Below, one piece after another: positions 26,984 to 35,506 of a DNA stretch of 64,000 nt. Every line of letters begins with the position of its first letter. Position 1 is the first letter of the stretch. Source of the stretch: Tenacibaculum discolor (GTDB taxonomy: Bacteria; Bacteroidota; Bacteroidia; Flavobacteriales; Flavobacteriaceae). Location: NCBI RefSeq assembly GCF_003664185.1, contig NZ_RCCS01000004.1, positions 1 to 64,000 of the forward strand, in the 5' to 3' direction. Made by a program: the position numbers and the translations under genes. Below the pieces are notes generated by a model. That model was not told the origin of the DNA. It ran no database searches and was given only the letters and a program-made list of their open reading frames with translations.

Positions 26984-27628
26984 TTACTCTACAAGCCCTA
27001 GTTTTATTGCGTATTTTGTTAATCCTGCTAGGTTTTTTACGTTGAGTTTTGATATTAAATTCTTCCTGTAACTTTCAATAGTATGCTTACTTAAAAAGAG
27101 TTTATCTGCTATTTCTTGTGTAGTATATTCTTCAGCAATTAATTTAAGTACGTCTTTTTCTCTTGCCGTTAACATTACAGACGTTTCTTTTCTTTTATTA
27201 AAAACATTTTCCATGTATGCTTCCCGTACAGATTGTGAAAAGTATTTTTCACCATTAAGAATAGTTTGCACAGCTTGTAGCAATTCAGATTGTGTTGCAT
27301 TTTTAGACAGGTATCCATCAACATTATTCTTAATCAATGCATCTATCATCCCTGTATCTGTATGCATACTAACAATTAATGTTTTGATGTCTGAACGTTC
27401 ATTTTTTATATAATCGTTCAATGTAATACCATCTATATCTGGCATAGAAATATCACTAATAACAATATCTATATGTTGATCCGGATTTGTTTTTATGTAC
27501 TTTATTACATTTTCACCATTGTTTGCCGTTAATAAGATATTGTAAACATCTTCATTATTAAAAATGTTTAACAATCCGTCTAAAAACATTTTATGGTCAT
27601 CAACTAAAATAATATTATAAGTCATCAT
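26984..27628 (-). CDS. LuxR/NarL-family response regulator
   Basis: A 214-residue two-component regulator. The receiver domain (1-125) has acidic residues D10-D11, phospho-acceptor Asp59 in VISDISMPDIDG, and the conserved Lys in LSKNAT. The LuxR-type HTH (about 150-214) reads LTAREKDVLKLIAEEYTTQE then IADKLFLSKHTIESYRKNL. It lies 3 bp downstream of its cognate histidine kinase gene. Confidence 0.95.
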   Translation of the reverse strand: MMTYNIILVDDHKMFLDGLLNIFNNEDVYNILLTANNGENVIKYIKTNPDQHIDIVISDISMPDIDGITLNDYIKNERSDIKTLIVSMHTDTGMIDALIKNNVDGYLSKNATQSELLQAVQTILNGEKYFSQSVREAYMENVFNKRKETSVMLTAREKDVLKLIAEEYTTQEIADKLFLSKHTIESYRKNLISKLNVKNLAGLTKYAIKLGLVE

Positions 27629-27631
27629 ATA

Positions 27632-29512
27632 TTAATTTAAAGGTACATCAATATCTATCACTGTTCCTCTAGTTGGAAAAGAGTTAATTAAAATATTTCC
27701 CTTAATTGTTTTTAATCTATCTTTTAAATTTTGAAACCCAAGTCCGTACCTTACTTTTTCTTGATCAAACCCAACACCATCATCTTCAAAAAGTAATTGT
27801 ATTATATTATTAAATACGGAAAGTTGAATATCTATTTGTGTTGCCTTGGCATGCTTTAATGCATTAGTCAATAATTCTTGAATTATTTTATAAAGTTCTA
27901 CTTTCAAGTTCTCATCTATTTGATCCACCTCATCTGCCGGATGAATTTGTAGCGTTATTCGTTCTTTAGATAGCTCTTTAACATTGTTTATATACTCTGT
28001 TATAATTGTTGTAAAAGCGGAATCTTTAAACTTTTTAGGCATTAAATTATGAGACAATTCTCTTACCTGATTATACGTTTCATCTACTTGTTTAATAAGA
28101 CTTTCTTGTTCTAATTTACTCTTATTAGATAGTTGCAATTTTATGGTTGCTAAGTTCCCTCCAATACTGTCATGTAACTCTCTAGCAATACGCTTTCTTT
28201 CATTATTCTGCCCTTCCAGTGAAGCTTTTACCAACTTTAACTCTTGATCTTTAAGTAACGTAGTTATTTTTTGTTGGTTTACTTCTTCTAAAGTCTTATT
28301 AAGTTTACTTTGTGTTTGAAGCTTTTGATAGTAAACATATAATAGAGCAAGTACAGGTATTAATACAATAAGAAAGACTATTAAAATATACGCTTTCATT
28401 GTTTTTTGTCGCTCTATTTCTTGTTTTTGCTCTAGTGTTTTATACTGTACTTCCAGCTCATTGACTTGCTGTTTATTTTGACTTACTAAAATTTCATTGT
28501 TAACACGGTTTAATTGTGTCATTAAAGCATGTGCGTTTTTATAATCTCCTGTTTCAGCATAAGCATTTTGAAGACCTAAAATAGCTCTTCTTTCTATTTC
28601 TAAATTTCTCCACTGAATAGAGTTTATATATACTGTAGATAATATAGTTTTGGCATTTTCATAGTCTTTCTCTTTTAAATAAAAATTACCTACTACATTC
28701 CCTGCTTTAGCATATAAGGTATAGAAGCCTCTGGATAACGATTCATTAAAAACATTATAACAAAGATCTAATGCCTCATCTATTTTACCTTCTTTTTGTA
28801 ATATTCTACCAAGCCATAAGTCAGTTTTCAATGCTTCTTTTACAAAGCCTTCTGCTACATAAAATAATCTTGCTTTCTCATAGTTTTCCTTTGCTTTTTC
28901 AAACTCTTTTCTTGTGTAATAAATAAAACCTAGCTCAAAAATAGCATCGTGCTTTAGCTTTTCGTTTGGAGCATTTTCAATACATTCTTCTAAAATTGCT
29001 TTTCCTTCTTCTTCATTTCCTCTAACATATTTTACTATTCCTAGTCCTATTCTATTTTTGATAAACAACTCATCATTCAACTCACTATTTGAATGTTCTA
29101 TTCCTTTAAAAAACCACTTCAAAGCCTCGTCAAAAAGTCCTTTTTCTAACTTTCCTTCAGCAACTATACTTGAAACCTTTGATAAATGACTTTCTTTGTC
29201 TATTAATTTATTCTTAGTTGTTTCTGTATACAGTTTATTCCCATAGTATATTATAGAATCTAAGTTTCCTTTTTCTCTATGAAATTCTATAAGATCAAAT
29301 GTGGCGTCATATTTAGCTTTAAAATTTTCTGCAGTATTAATTTTAAAAAAAAGAGAATCGTTAGGTATTGTAGGGTTTACTCCAAAAGCTTTAAACCCTT
29401 GCACACCTTCCGACTGTGACATTGCTTTAAAAGTAAAAAACAAAAGGACTGTGATTATAACTTGTTTTACAAATAACAACCTTGTTCCTTTTTTTAAGTA
29501 ACCTATTCTCAT
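27632..29512 (-). CDS. TPR-containing sensor histidine kinase (HisKA_3 type)
   Basis: A 626-residue kinase. After a signal-anchor (about 15-32) come six to seven TPR units (about 50-350) in the periplasm, a transmembrane helix at about 376-396 (AYILIVFLIVLIPVLALLYV), a coiled coil, the HisKA_3 domain with phospho-His447 in RKRIARELHDSIGGNLA, and an ATPase domain (VGFDQEKVRYGLGFQNLKDR). TPR histidine kinases of this design are common in Bacteroidota, with unknown signals. It pairs with the LuxR regulator downstream. Confidence 0.94.
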   Translation of the reverse strand: MRIGYLKKGTRLLFVKQVIITVLLFFTFKAMSQSEGVQGFKAFGVNPTIPNDSLFFKINTAENFKAKYDATFDLIEFHREKGNLDSIIYYGNKLYTETTKNKLIDKESHLSKVSSIVAEGKLEKGLFDEALKWFFKGIEHSNSELNDELFIKNRIGLGIVKYVRGNEEEGKAILEECIENAPNEKLKHDAIFELGFIYYTRKEFEKAKENYEKARLFYVAEGFVKEALKTDLWLGRILQKEGKIDEALDLCYNVFNESLSRGFYTLYAKAGNVVGNFYLKEKDYENAKTILSTVYINSIQWRNLEIERRAILGLQNAYAETGDYKNAHALMTQLNRVNNEILVSQNKQQVNELEVQYKTLEQKQEIERQKTMKAYILIVFLIVLIPVLALLYVYYQKLQTQSKLNKTLEEVNQQKITTLLKDQELKLVKASLEGQNNERKRIARELHDSIGGNLATIKLQLSNKSKLEQESLIKQVDETYNQVRELSHNLMPKKFKDSAFTTIITEYINNVKELSKERITLQIHPADEVDQIDENLKVELYKIIQELLTNALKHAKATQIDIQLSVFNNIIQLLFEDDGVGFDQEKVRYGLGFQNLKDRLKTIKGNILINSFPTRGTVIDIDVPLN

Positions 29513-29681
29513 CTCAATTATTAAATCTTTTCTCTAAACAATTAGAACCGCTAAAATTACATAACATTTTTATTTCTTAATTAACTATTAGCGATTTTAT
29601 TCTTTACCATACAACCTTATAAAAGAAACAAAACTCTTTTGTTAGTACTTCATTTTAAAATTTATTCTTGATAATTTTTAT

Positions 29682-29706
29682 TAGTTAGGAAACCTAACTA
29701 TATTTG
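29682..29706 (+). promoter_or_regulatory. Promoter with overlapping palindromic operator, likely MarR-regulated
   Basis: A perfect inverted repeat TAGTTAGG-AAA-CCTAACTA (29682-29700) overlaps the -7 element TATATTTG (29699-29706). The same TTAGGnnnCCTAA core recurs at 29985-29997 before the DUF2024-marR part. Occupancy would block the promoter, as expected for repression by the MarR protein at 30296. Confidence 0.65.
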
Positions 29707-29732
29707 TAATGAAATTTAAAATCTATATAATT

Positions 29733-29966
29733 ATGAGTAAATCTATTTTTTATCACGCAGGTTGCCCTGTTTGTGTTAGTGCAGAACAAGACATTATAAA
29801 TCTAATTGGTTTAGACAATGTTGAAGTAGTTCACTTCGGTGAAGACAAAAATCGAATTTTAGAAGCAGAAAATGCTGGTGTAAAATCTGTCCCTGCTTTG
29901 GTAACTCCTACTGGCAATGTACTTCATATTAATTTTGGAGCTTCAATGGAAGAAGTGAAAGGATAA
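29733..29966 (+). CDS. Small thioredoxin-like protein
   Basis: The start at 29733 is chosen because an ATG 24 bp upstream would fall at the likely transcription start. The 77-residue protein opens SKSIFYHAGCPVCVSAEQD, with redox motif CPVC, and has the cis-Pro loop region KSVPALVT of the thioredoxin/glutaredoxin fold. It is the first gene of a thioredoxin-DUF2024-MarR group. It probably reduces disulfides or senses oxidants in the cytosol. Confidence 0.8.
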   Translation: MSKSIFYHAGCPVCVSAEQDIINLIGLDNVEVVHFGEDKNRILEAENAGVKSVPALVTPTGNVLHINFGASMEEVKG

Positions 29967-29973
29967 TTTTTTT

Positions 29974-30012
29974 GCTCTACAAAGTTAGGAGTCCTAATTT
30001 TGTAGAGCTTTT
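29974..30012 (+). terminator. Long hairpin with embedded operator core
   Basis: A 17-bp stem (29974-29990 with 29992-30008, one G-T pair, single-base loop) is followed by TTTT. Its top contains TTAGGA/TCCTAA, the same half-sites as the upstream operator. It may terminate the thioredoxin message and also bind the MarR protein. Confidence 0.65.
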
Positions 30013-30032
30013 AATATTTTAAATTATATAAA

Positions 30033-30296
30033 ATGGAAGTAGCTGTTTGGGATACTTATGTAACTAAGAAAGATGGTAAAATAATGCATTTTGATATTAT
30101 TGCACCTTCTAACAATAAAGACACTACCATAATTTTTAATTATGGTAAAGAATATTTAAGAACTAAAGGTCTAGAAAACCTAGAAATATCTTCAAAAGAA
30201 TGTGTATTTTGCCATATTGAAATACTCAAACCCGAATGGGAAGACTCTATACATAAAAAAGGGTATTTTATATACGAAATGGAAAACTGTAATTAA
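30033..30296 (+). CDS. DUF2024-family protein
   Basis: An 87-residue cytosolic protein matching the DUF2024 pattern: EVAVWDTYVTKKDGKIMHFD at the N-terminus and ECVFCHIEILKPEWEDSI with a CxxC, then KKGYFIYEMENC. The family is uncharacterised; the CVFCH pair may bind metal or act in redox chemistry, given its neighbours. It overlaps the marR start by one base. Confidence 0.85.
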   Translation: MEVAVWDTYVTKKDGKIMHFDIIAPSNNKDTTIIFNYGKEYLRTKGLENLEISSKECVFCHIEILKPEWEDSIHKKGYFIYEMENCN

Positions 30297-30898
30297 TGAA
30301 ATCTCCTTTTGACTTAAATCAGCAAAACACTAAAATTGAAAGTAAAATAGTTGTGGCTTTAGAGCGAATTTCTGAGGCTTTCAGAGTACTTCTTTGGAGC
30401 GAAAGTAAGGAGAACTCTTTAAGCCCTATCCAAATTCAAATTCTAATTTTTTTACTATTTCACTCTAAAGAAAAATGCAAAGTGAGTTATTTAGCTGAAG
30501 AGTTCAATATGACTAAAGCTACCATTAGTGATAGTATTAGAGTTTTATTAAAAAAAGAATTAATTCAAAAGTTTCATAACCCTAGCGATACTAGAAGTTA
30601 TATTATTGGTTTAACCAATCAAGGAAAACAAATAGCAGAGAAATCAGCTAATTTTACACTTAATATAGAGCAACCTTTAAGTTCATTACCTGAAGACCAG
30701 AAGAAAGATATACTAGCAGGGCTTTTAAAAGTAATATACCAACTAAATAAAGCAGGAGTTATAACTATTCAAAGAATGTGCTTTACTTGCTCTTATTACC
30801 AAAATGAAGACAACGAACATTTTTGTAAACTTTTACAATCTAAATTGGCTTCTAAAGAGTTGAGAATTGATTGTCCTGAACATGAATTTAAGAGTTAA
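30296..30898 (+). CDS. MarR-family regulator with a C-terminal cysteine cluster
   Basis: This 200-residue winged-helix protein has an HTH (about 60-100) reading CKVSYLAEEFNMTKATISDS, and a wing with RSYIIGLT. The extra C-terminal segment (about 155-200) holds five cysteines: CFTC, then HFCKLL, then RIDCPEHE, plausibly a metal or redox-sensing site. It is last in the thioredoxin-DUF2024-MarR operon. Autoregulation through the TTAGGnnnCCTAA sites is inferred. Confidence 0.87.
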   Translation: MKSPFDLNQQNTKIESKIVVALERISEAFRVLLWSESKENSLSPIQIQILIFLLFHSKEKCKVSYLAEEFNMTKATISDSIRVLLKKELIQKFHNPSDTRSYIIGLTNQGKQIAEKSANFTLNIEQPLSSLPEDQKKDILAGLLKVIYQLNKAGVITIQRMCFTCSYYQNEDNEHFCKLLQSKLASKELRIDCPEHEFKS

Positions 30899-30966
30899 TA
30901 TTTTAAAGTACTCCCCTAACCTCTTAACTGTATGTTAAAAGGTTTATTTTATTACCTACAACCTTT

Positions 30967-30974
30967 TATTTTTG
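30967..30974 (+). promoter_or_regulatory. -7 element of the AAA-yggS operon
   Basis: TATTTTTG fits TAnnTTTG. It places transcription start near 30980, which excludes a TTG start at 30972 and supports the ATG at 30990 with a very short leader. Confidence 0.55.
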
Positions 30975-30989
30975 ACAAAAAATAACAAA

Positions 30990-31715
30990 ATGGCTATACA
31001 TAACTTGATTCTTCAGACGAAAGAAATAACCATAGAACTAGATGAAGTTCATCTTAGTAATGAAAACAAAAATACGCTACAGCAACTACTAAAAGAATTT
31101 AAACACGTAGCTGTTTTGAATCAATACAAACTCCCCGTTGATAATAAAATCTTATTATTCGGACATACTGGTTGTGGTAAAACTACCACCGCTAGAGCTA
31201 TTGCCAAAAAGCTTGATAAAAAAATTATCATACTTAATTTGGGTAGCATTGTTTCTTCAAAACTAGGAGAAACAGCTAAAAATATTTCCGAAGTTTTTAA
31301 AAAAGCTACAAGAGAAAGCGCTGTCTTATTTTTAGATGAATTTGATTACATCGGTAAAGCTCGAGATTACGACAGCAAAGACTCTAGCGAGATGAAACGA
31401 TTGGTTAATACTGTAATTCAATTAATAGATCAATTACCTAACGATGTTTTATTAATTGCTGCTACCAATCACTCTAGTGTTATAGATACCGCACTTTTAA
31501 GACGTTTTCAGTTAAAACTTAAATTCGAAGCACCTAGTGAATCAGACTTAGACAGCTATTACGAAACGTTATTACAACAATTCCCAGAAGAGTTTAGAAA
31601 AGTAAATCGTGTGTACGATATATCGTATGCAGAAGCAAAAGACATTACTTTTAGAGCTGTAAAAAATAAAATTATTGAAAAAGAAGAACTGAACAATCAA
31701 TTCATAAATGGATAA
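30990..31715 (+). CDS. Small AAA+ ATPase
   Basis: A 241-residue AAA+ protein. Walker A is LLFGHTGCGKTTTARAIA, Walker B VLFLDEFDYIGKARD, sensor 1 LLIAATNHS, and the arginine finger region DTALLRRFQLKLKFEAP. The domain resembles proteasome-ATPase/FtsH/Vps4-type AAA cores but lacks protease or substrate domains. It overlaps yggS by 8 bp. The substrate is unknown. Confidence 0.85.
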   Translation: MAIHNLILQTKEITIELDEVHLSNENKNTLQQLLKEFKHVAVLNQYKLPVDNKILLFGHTGCGKTTTARAIAKKLDKKIIILNLGSIVSSKLGETAKNISEVFKKATRESAVLFLDEFDYIGKARDYDSKDSSEMKRLVNTVIQLIDQLPNDVLLIAATNHSSVIDTALLRRFQLKLKFEAPSESDLDSYYETLLQQFPEEFRKVNRVYDISYAEAKDITFRAVKNKIIEKEELNNQFING

Positions 31716-32442
31716 TATTCAAAACAACCTTAGCATTATTCATCAAAGAATACAATTTGCTTGTAAGAAAGCTAACAGAAACCCAAAAGATGTTCGATTG
31801 TTACTAGCTACAAAAACAGTAAATACTGATAAAATAAATTTTGCTTTAGAACAAGGTGAAACTCTTGTGGGTGAAAATAAAGTACAAGAATTAAAGCAAA
31901 AATGTAATGCAATAAAGCACTTACAACCTGAAGTACATTTTATAGGTCATTTACAAAGTAACAAGATTAAAGAAGTTATAAAATGGGCTAGTTGTATTGA
32001 ATCTATCGATCGTTTATCAGTTGCTGAAAAATTACATCAACGGTTGATTTTTGAAGAAAAAGAAATTGATGTATACATACAAGTAAACACCTCTTTTGAA
32101 GAAAGTAAATTCGGAGCCAATCCAGAGGAAACTATTGAGCTTGTAAAAGAAATATCTAAGTTTAAAAACATTCATATAAAGGGATTAATGACCATTGGTT
32201 TACTAAGCTCAGAATCCGATGAAGTTCGAAAATGTTTTCGCCTTTTAAAACAGCTTCAAGAAAAAATCAAGGCACTACAAATTCCTAATGTAGCTATGGA
32301 AGAACTCTCCATGGGAATGAGTGGTGATTTAGAAATCGCTATTGAAGAAGGTGCTACTATTGTACGAGTTGGAACAGCTATTTTTGGAGAACGTATCTAC
32401 CCTGATAGCTATTACTGGAACGAAACAAAAAGTAACGCTTAG
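31708..32442 (+). CDS. yggS: YggS/PLPBP-family pyridoxal phosphate homeostasis protein
   Basis: A 244-residue TIM-barrel PLP-binding protein without known catalysis, involved in vitamin B6 balance. Hallmarks: PLP-Lys in LLLATKTVN, GENKVQELKQK, HFIGHLQSNK, VNTSFEESKFG, GLMTIG, MEELSMGMSGDLEIAIEEGA and VRVGTAIFG. The C-terminal tail is slightly longer than usual. It converges with the peptide-binding lipoprotein gene (4-bp overlap). Confidence 0.95.
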   Translation: MDNIQNNLSIIHQRIQFACKKANRNPKDVRLLLATKTVNTDKINFALEQGETLVGENKVQELKQKCNAIKHLQPEVHFIGHLQSNKIKEVIKWASCIESIDRLSVAEKLHQRLIFEEKEIDVYIQVNTSFEESKFGANPEETIELVKEISKFKNIHIKGLMTIGLLSSESDEVRKCFRLLKQLQEKIKALQIPNVAMEELSMGMSGDLEIAIEEGATIVRVGTAIFGERIYPDSYYWNETKSNA

Positions 32443-34091
32443 TTTTTCTGTACTCTTTTTAAATTCAATAAATCAATAGGGTTAATTCCTAAACCTGAAA
32501 CATTCTTTTGTGTAAAGCGGATTACCTCATCATAATATAATGGTACAATTGGAGCCTCAGCAATAATAATACTATCCATTTTTTGGTATAGCCTATAACG
32601 CTTTTTTACATTTACTTCTTTAATGGATTGTTCATACAACCTATCAAAAAAATCATTTTTAAAGTGTGTATAATTAGGGCCGTTTGGTGTAAAGTTTTTG
32701 CTATAAAATAACGACACATAATTTTCTGCATCAGGATAATCAGCTATCCAACTTGCTCTAAAAATAGGCAACTTACCATTTGCTTTTCCTTGGCGTAATG
32801 TTGAAGGCGGTATCACATCTACTTTAGTCACTATTCCTATTTTTTGTAATTCACGTTGAATAAACTCACACAAATCTAAATAGTTGCTGTTCGTTGTAAT
32901 TGCTATTTGCGGATTCTCATCTCCTGTCTCTTCTTTGTATTGTGCTACCAACTTCTTTGCTTCTTCAGGTTTGTATGAATATCCTTGTTGATTATTGAAT
33001 GAAGGCAATCCTTTCGGGATGAACCCACTTGTGGCAGGGCTACCGATTCCGTTTCTCAAAAATTTAATCATCTTCTCCCTATCAAACCCCCAATTTATAG
33101 CTTGTCGTATCAATTTCGATTTCGTTGGGTACTCTTCTTCTCCATCTAAATAAATCCCTAAATATTCTGTGTTTAAATACGCCCCTGTTTTCATATTGAT
33201 TTTAGAAACATATTTCTCTTTTAAGGTTCCGTCTGTGGTTAGAATATCATCTTTATACGAAGCATCTAAACTTTTCATAAAATCGATATTTCCTTGAATA
33301 AACTGTAAAAACTCACTTTGCTTATCTGGTAAAAAAGTAATAGCTACTGCTTCTAAATACGGAAGTTGATTTCCTTTTTCATCTTCTTCAAAAAATAGTG
33401 GATTTTTTCTCAATACCAACTTGGTATTTTCTACCCAAAGTTTAAAATGAAAAGGACCAGTTCCTATCGGGTTTGCTCTAAACTCATTTCCAAAATAATC
33501 AACCGCTTCTTTTGGAACTACAGAGCAATACTTCATTGCTAACAACCCTAAAAAAGGTGGAAAAGGTTGCTTTAAATTGATTGTAAAAACAGAATCACTC
33601 TCTGCTTTGAAATTAGCAACATTTTGTAATACCCAACCTCCTGGAGACGCCACATTCTTATCAAGTAATCGATTAAAAGAATATTCAAAATCTTTGGCTA
33701 TTACATTTCTTGTAGAGTCTTTTCCAAACAGTTCGTGTTTGTGAAATAATACATCATTCCTTAAATGAAACTGATAGGTTTTTCCATCTTCAGAAATTGT
33801 CCAATTCTTAGCTATTGAAGGTTGTACTTGTAAACTATCATCCAACTCTACCAATCCATTATACAATTGATTTACAGCCCAAATATTTCGTTGGTCTTTT
33901 GCAAAAGCAGGATCTAATGAAGTAATATTTGAATGCTCGTTATAGCGAAAAACTTGTTTATCAGTAAAATTACTTTTTTCTTTTTTACAAGAAGTTATAA
34001 CTAATAAAGCTATAAGAACTAATAAAAAATTATGTATTCTTTCGTCTATTTTTATAGTACGTTTTATCTGCAATGTATATGGTTTTATCAA
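32439..34091 (-). CDS. Peptide/oligopeptide-type ABC substrate-binding lipoprotein, no ATG start
   Basis: A family 5 extracellular solute-binding protein of about 540 residues: FRYNEHSNITSLDPAFAKD, then FHLRNDVLFHKHELFG, RQAINWGFDREKMIKFLRNG and SWIADYPDAENYVSLFYS. A lipobox VITSC gives the anchor. The frame has only TTG starts (34091 or eight codons in) and overlaps the preceding gene by about 62 bp, unusual for a lipoprotein. The original start may have been lost when the upstream genes arrived. No permease genes are adjacent. Confidence 0.82.
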   Translation of the reverse strand: MIKPYTLQIKRTIKIDERIHNFLLVLIALLVITSCKKEKSNFTDKQVFRYNEHSNITSLDPAFAKDQRNIWAVNQLYNGLVELDDSLQVQPSIAKNWTISEDGKTYQFHLRNDVLFHKHELFGKDSTRNVIAKDFEYSFNRLLDKNVASPGGWVLQNVANFKAESDSVFTINLKQPFPPFLGLLAMKYCSVVPKEAVDYFGNEFRANPIGTGPFHFKLWVENTKLVLRKNPLFFEEDEKGNQLPYLEAVAITFLPDKQSEFLQFIQGNIDFMKSLDASYKDDILTTDGTLKEKYVSKINMKTGAYLNTEYLGIYLDGEEEYPTKSKLIRQAINWGFDREKMIKFLRNGIGSPATSGFIPKGLPSFNNQQGYSYKPEEAKKLVAQYKEETGDENPQIAITTNSNYLDLCEFIQRELQKIGIVTKVDVIPPSTLRQGKANGKLPIFRASWIADYPDAENYVSLFYSKNFTPNGPNYTHFKNDFFDRLYEQSIKEVNVKKRYRLYQKMDSIIIAEAPIVPLYYDEVIRFTQKNVSGLGINPIDLLNLKRVQKN

Positions 34092-34542
34092 TTTTTGTAA
34101 AAACAGTAGATTTATCTTTACTTACTATTTCTAGCTCTTTAATTAAATCTATTTTTTTTTCTACTTCTATTCTCTTCTTTATTTCTTCAATTTCATCAGT
34201 AGAAAAAATAAAATCTATAAAACCATCTTCATAAACAGGTTTTATAAACTTAATAGATGAACTTTTATCCCAAACAACATAATCATTTCCTAAAATATTA
34301 ATTAATTGAATCATATAAATTGGATCAGTTGCTGAAAATAAACTTCCACCAAATATAGATCCTACATAATTCTTGTTTTTATAACTAACAGGAATTTTCA
34401 CTTTCACATTCAATAAGTCATCAGATACATATATTATTTTTCCTGTAGACCTTTTGTACATTGGAGATAAGTTAAACCCATACTTAAATATGGTACTTTT
34501 CTTAAAAAACTTACTTAAAAATTTATTTAGTGCTGCGTACAT
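34030..34542 (-). CDS. DUF4442-family hotdog-fold protein
   Basis: A 170-residue protein. The segment NYVGSIFGGSLFSATDPIYMIQL is the core of the DUF4442 hotdog fold, related to thioesterases, with LSPMYKRSTGKIIYVSDDLL before it. Catalytic residues are not certain. The 3' end overlaps the signal-peptide region of the solute-binding gene. A function in acyl-CoA chemistry is only inferred from the fold. Confidence 0.78.
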   Translation of the reverse strand: MYAALNKFLSKFFKKSTIFKYGFNLSPMYKRSTGKIIYVSDDLLNVKVKIPVSYKNKNYVGSIFGGSLFSATDPIYMIQLINILGNDYVVWDKSSSIKFIKPVYEDGFIDFIFSTDEIEEIKKRIEVEKKIDLIKELEIVSKDKSTVFTKIDKTIYIADKTYYKNRRKNT

Positions 34543-34561
34543 AAATTTACTACCTTATCTA

Positions 34562-34882
34562 TTAACCTTTATCAAATCCATACTCTCTTTCTACTTTGCT
34601 TATTCGAAGTTGATATTTTTTATACCATCTCTCTCTTCCTATATTTCTAGCTTCAGTATGCTCTATGTTATTTTTCCATTTTAAGATAGCATCCAAACTT
34701 TCCCAATAAGAAACCGTAATCCCCACATCACTTCTCGCTGATTCTATTCCTAAGTACCCTTCTTGTTCTTTAGCTAAATTGTCCATTTTTTCAGCCATTT
34801 CATAATATCCTTCTGTATCATCTGAAAGAGTTGTGCTAAAAATTACTGCGTAATACGGAGGTTTTAAATTATCTACTATCAT
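34562..34882 (-). CDS. ABM-domain (antibiotic biosynthesis monooxygenase-like) protein
   Basis: A 106-residue ferredoxin-like dimeric barrel protein: YYAVIFSTTLSDDTEGYYEM, then EGYLGIESARSDVGITVSYW, then WKNNIEHTEARNIGRERWY. The HxxAR and preceding YW match family members that act as heme- or quinol-linked monooxygenases, but most have no proven function. It overlaps the GNAT gene by 4 bp. Confidence 0.85.
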   Translation of the reverse strand: MIVDNLKPPYYAVIFSTTLSDDTEGYYEMAEKMDNLAKEQEGYLGIESARSDVGITVSYWESLDAILKWKNNIEHTEARNIGRERWYKKYQLRISKVEREYGFDKG

Positions 34883-35379
34883 AAAATTAGTTCATATTTT
34901 GTTTCTGGTAAGCCAATATCGTCACTTATAAATTTCTCTATCGCAACAAAGTTAAATCGTTCTAATATTTTAGTGGAAGCTATATTTTCATCCACCACAC
35001 ACCCAATAAGTTTTTTCATCCCTACCGATTTACAGTACTGTATTAATCCTTCACAAAGCTCTGTTGCAAAGCCATTACCCCAGTATCGTTCTATAAACCG
35101 ATATCCTATTTCATCATTTCCCTCTTCATCTTTTACCAAAGCAACCGTACCTACAAATTCATTGTCTGATTTACGTTCTATGGCATATATCCAAAAATCA
35201 TTTTTTTTATTAGTGTATCGTGCTATCAGCTGTTTTAAATCCTCTTTACTTTCTTCTAAATTTTTAGGTTCTCCAGTTGCATATTGCAATACTTTAGGGT
35301 TACTTTCTAACTCATAAAAAGGTTCTATATCAACAACTTGAAGCTTTCGAATAAGTAATCTTTTCGTTTCAAAAATCAT
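34879..35379 (-). CDS. GNAT-family N-acetyltransferase (RimJ/RimL type)
   Basis: A 166-residue enzyme beginning FETKRLLIRKLQ. The acetyl-CoA site is in IGYRFIERYWGNGFATELCE, followed by ENIASTKILERFNFV, typical of RimJ/RimL-like acetyltransferases that modify protein N-termini or small molecules. It is the first of three coupled genes. The mtaB promoter lies close by on the other strand. Confidence 0.88.
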   Translation of the reverse strand: MIFETKRLLIRKLQVVDIEPFYELESNPKVLQYATGEPKNLEESKEDLKQLIARYTNKKNDFWIYAIERKSDNEFVGTVALVKDEEGNDEIGYRFIERYWGNGFATELCEGLIQYCKSVGMKKLIGCVVDENIASTKILERFNFVAIEKFISDDIGLPETKYELIL

Positions 35380-35390
35380 GAATATTATCG

Positions 35391-35398
35391 TACTTTTG
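35391..35398 (+). promoter_or_regulatory. -7 element of the mtaB operon
   Basis: TACTTTTG fits TAnnTTTG. The leader of about 105 nt to mtaB contains AACTGCTTTAAGCAGT (35408-35423), a hairpin with 6-bp arms. Confidence 0.55.
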
Positions 35399-35506
35399 CA
35401 AACCCAAAACTGCTTTAAGCAGTAGTAGATTAAATAAACTATACGAACTTCTAAAAAATTAAAGACTTGTACAAGGCTTTTGTTTTTTATTTAGGACAGA
35501 GAAAAG

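Noticed and set aside
30972..30989. TTG start for the AAA ATPase gene
   Set aside because: The TTG is part of the promoter -7 element; the ATG at 30990 fits the predicted transcript.
34454..34684. A 76-residue plus-strand reading frame over the DUF4442/ABM junction
   Set aside because: Antisense to two recognisable proteins and without a leader.
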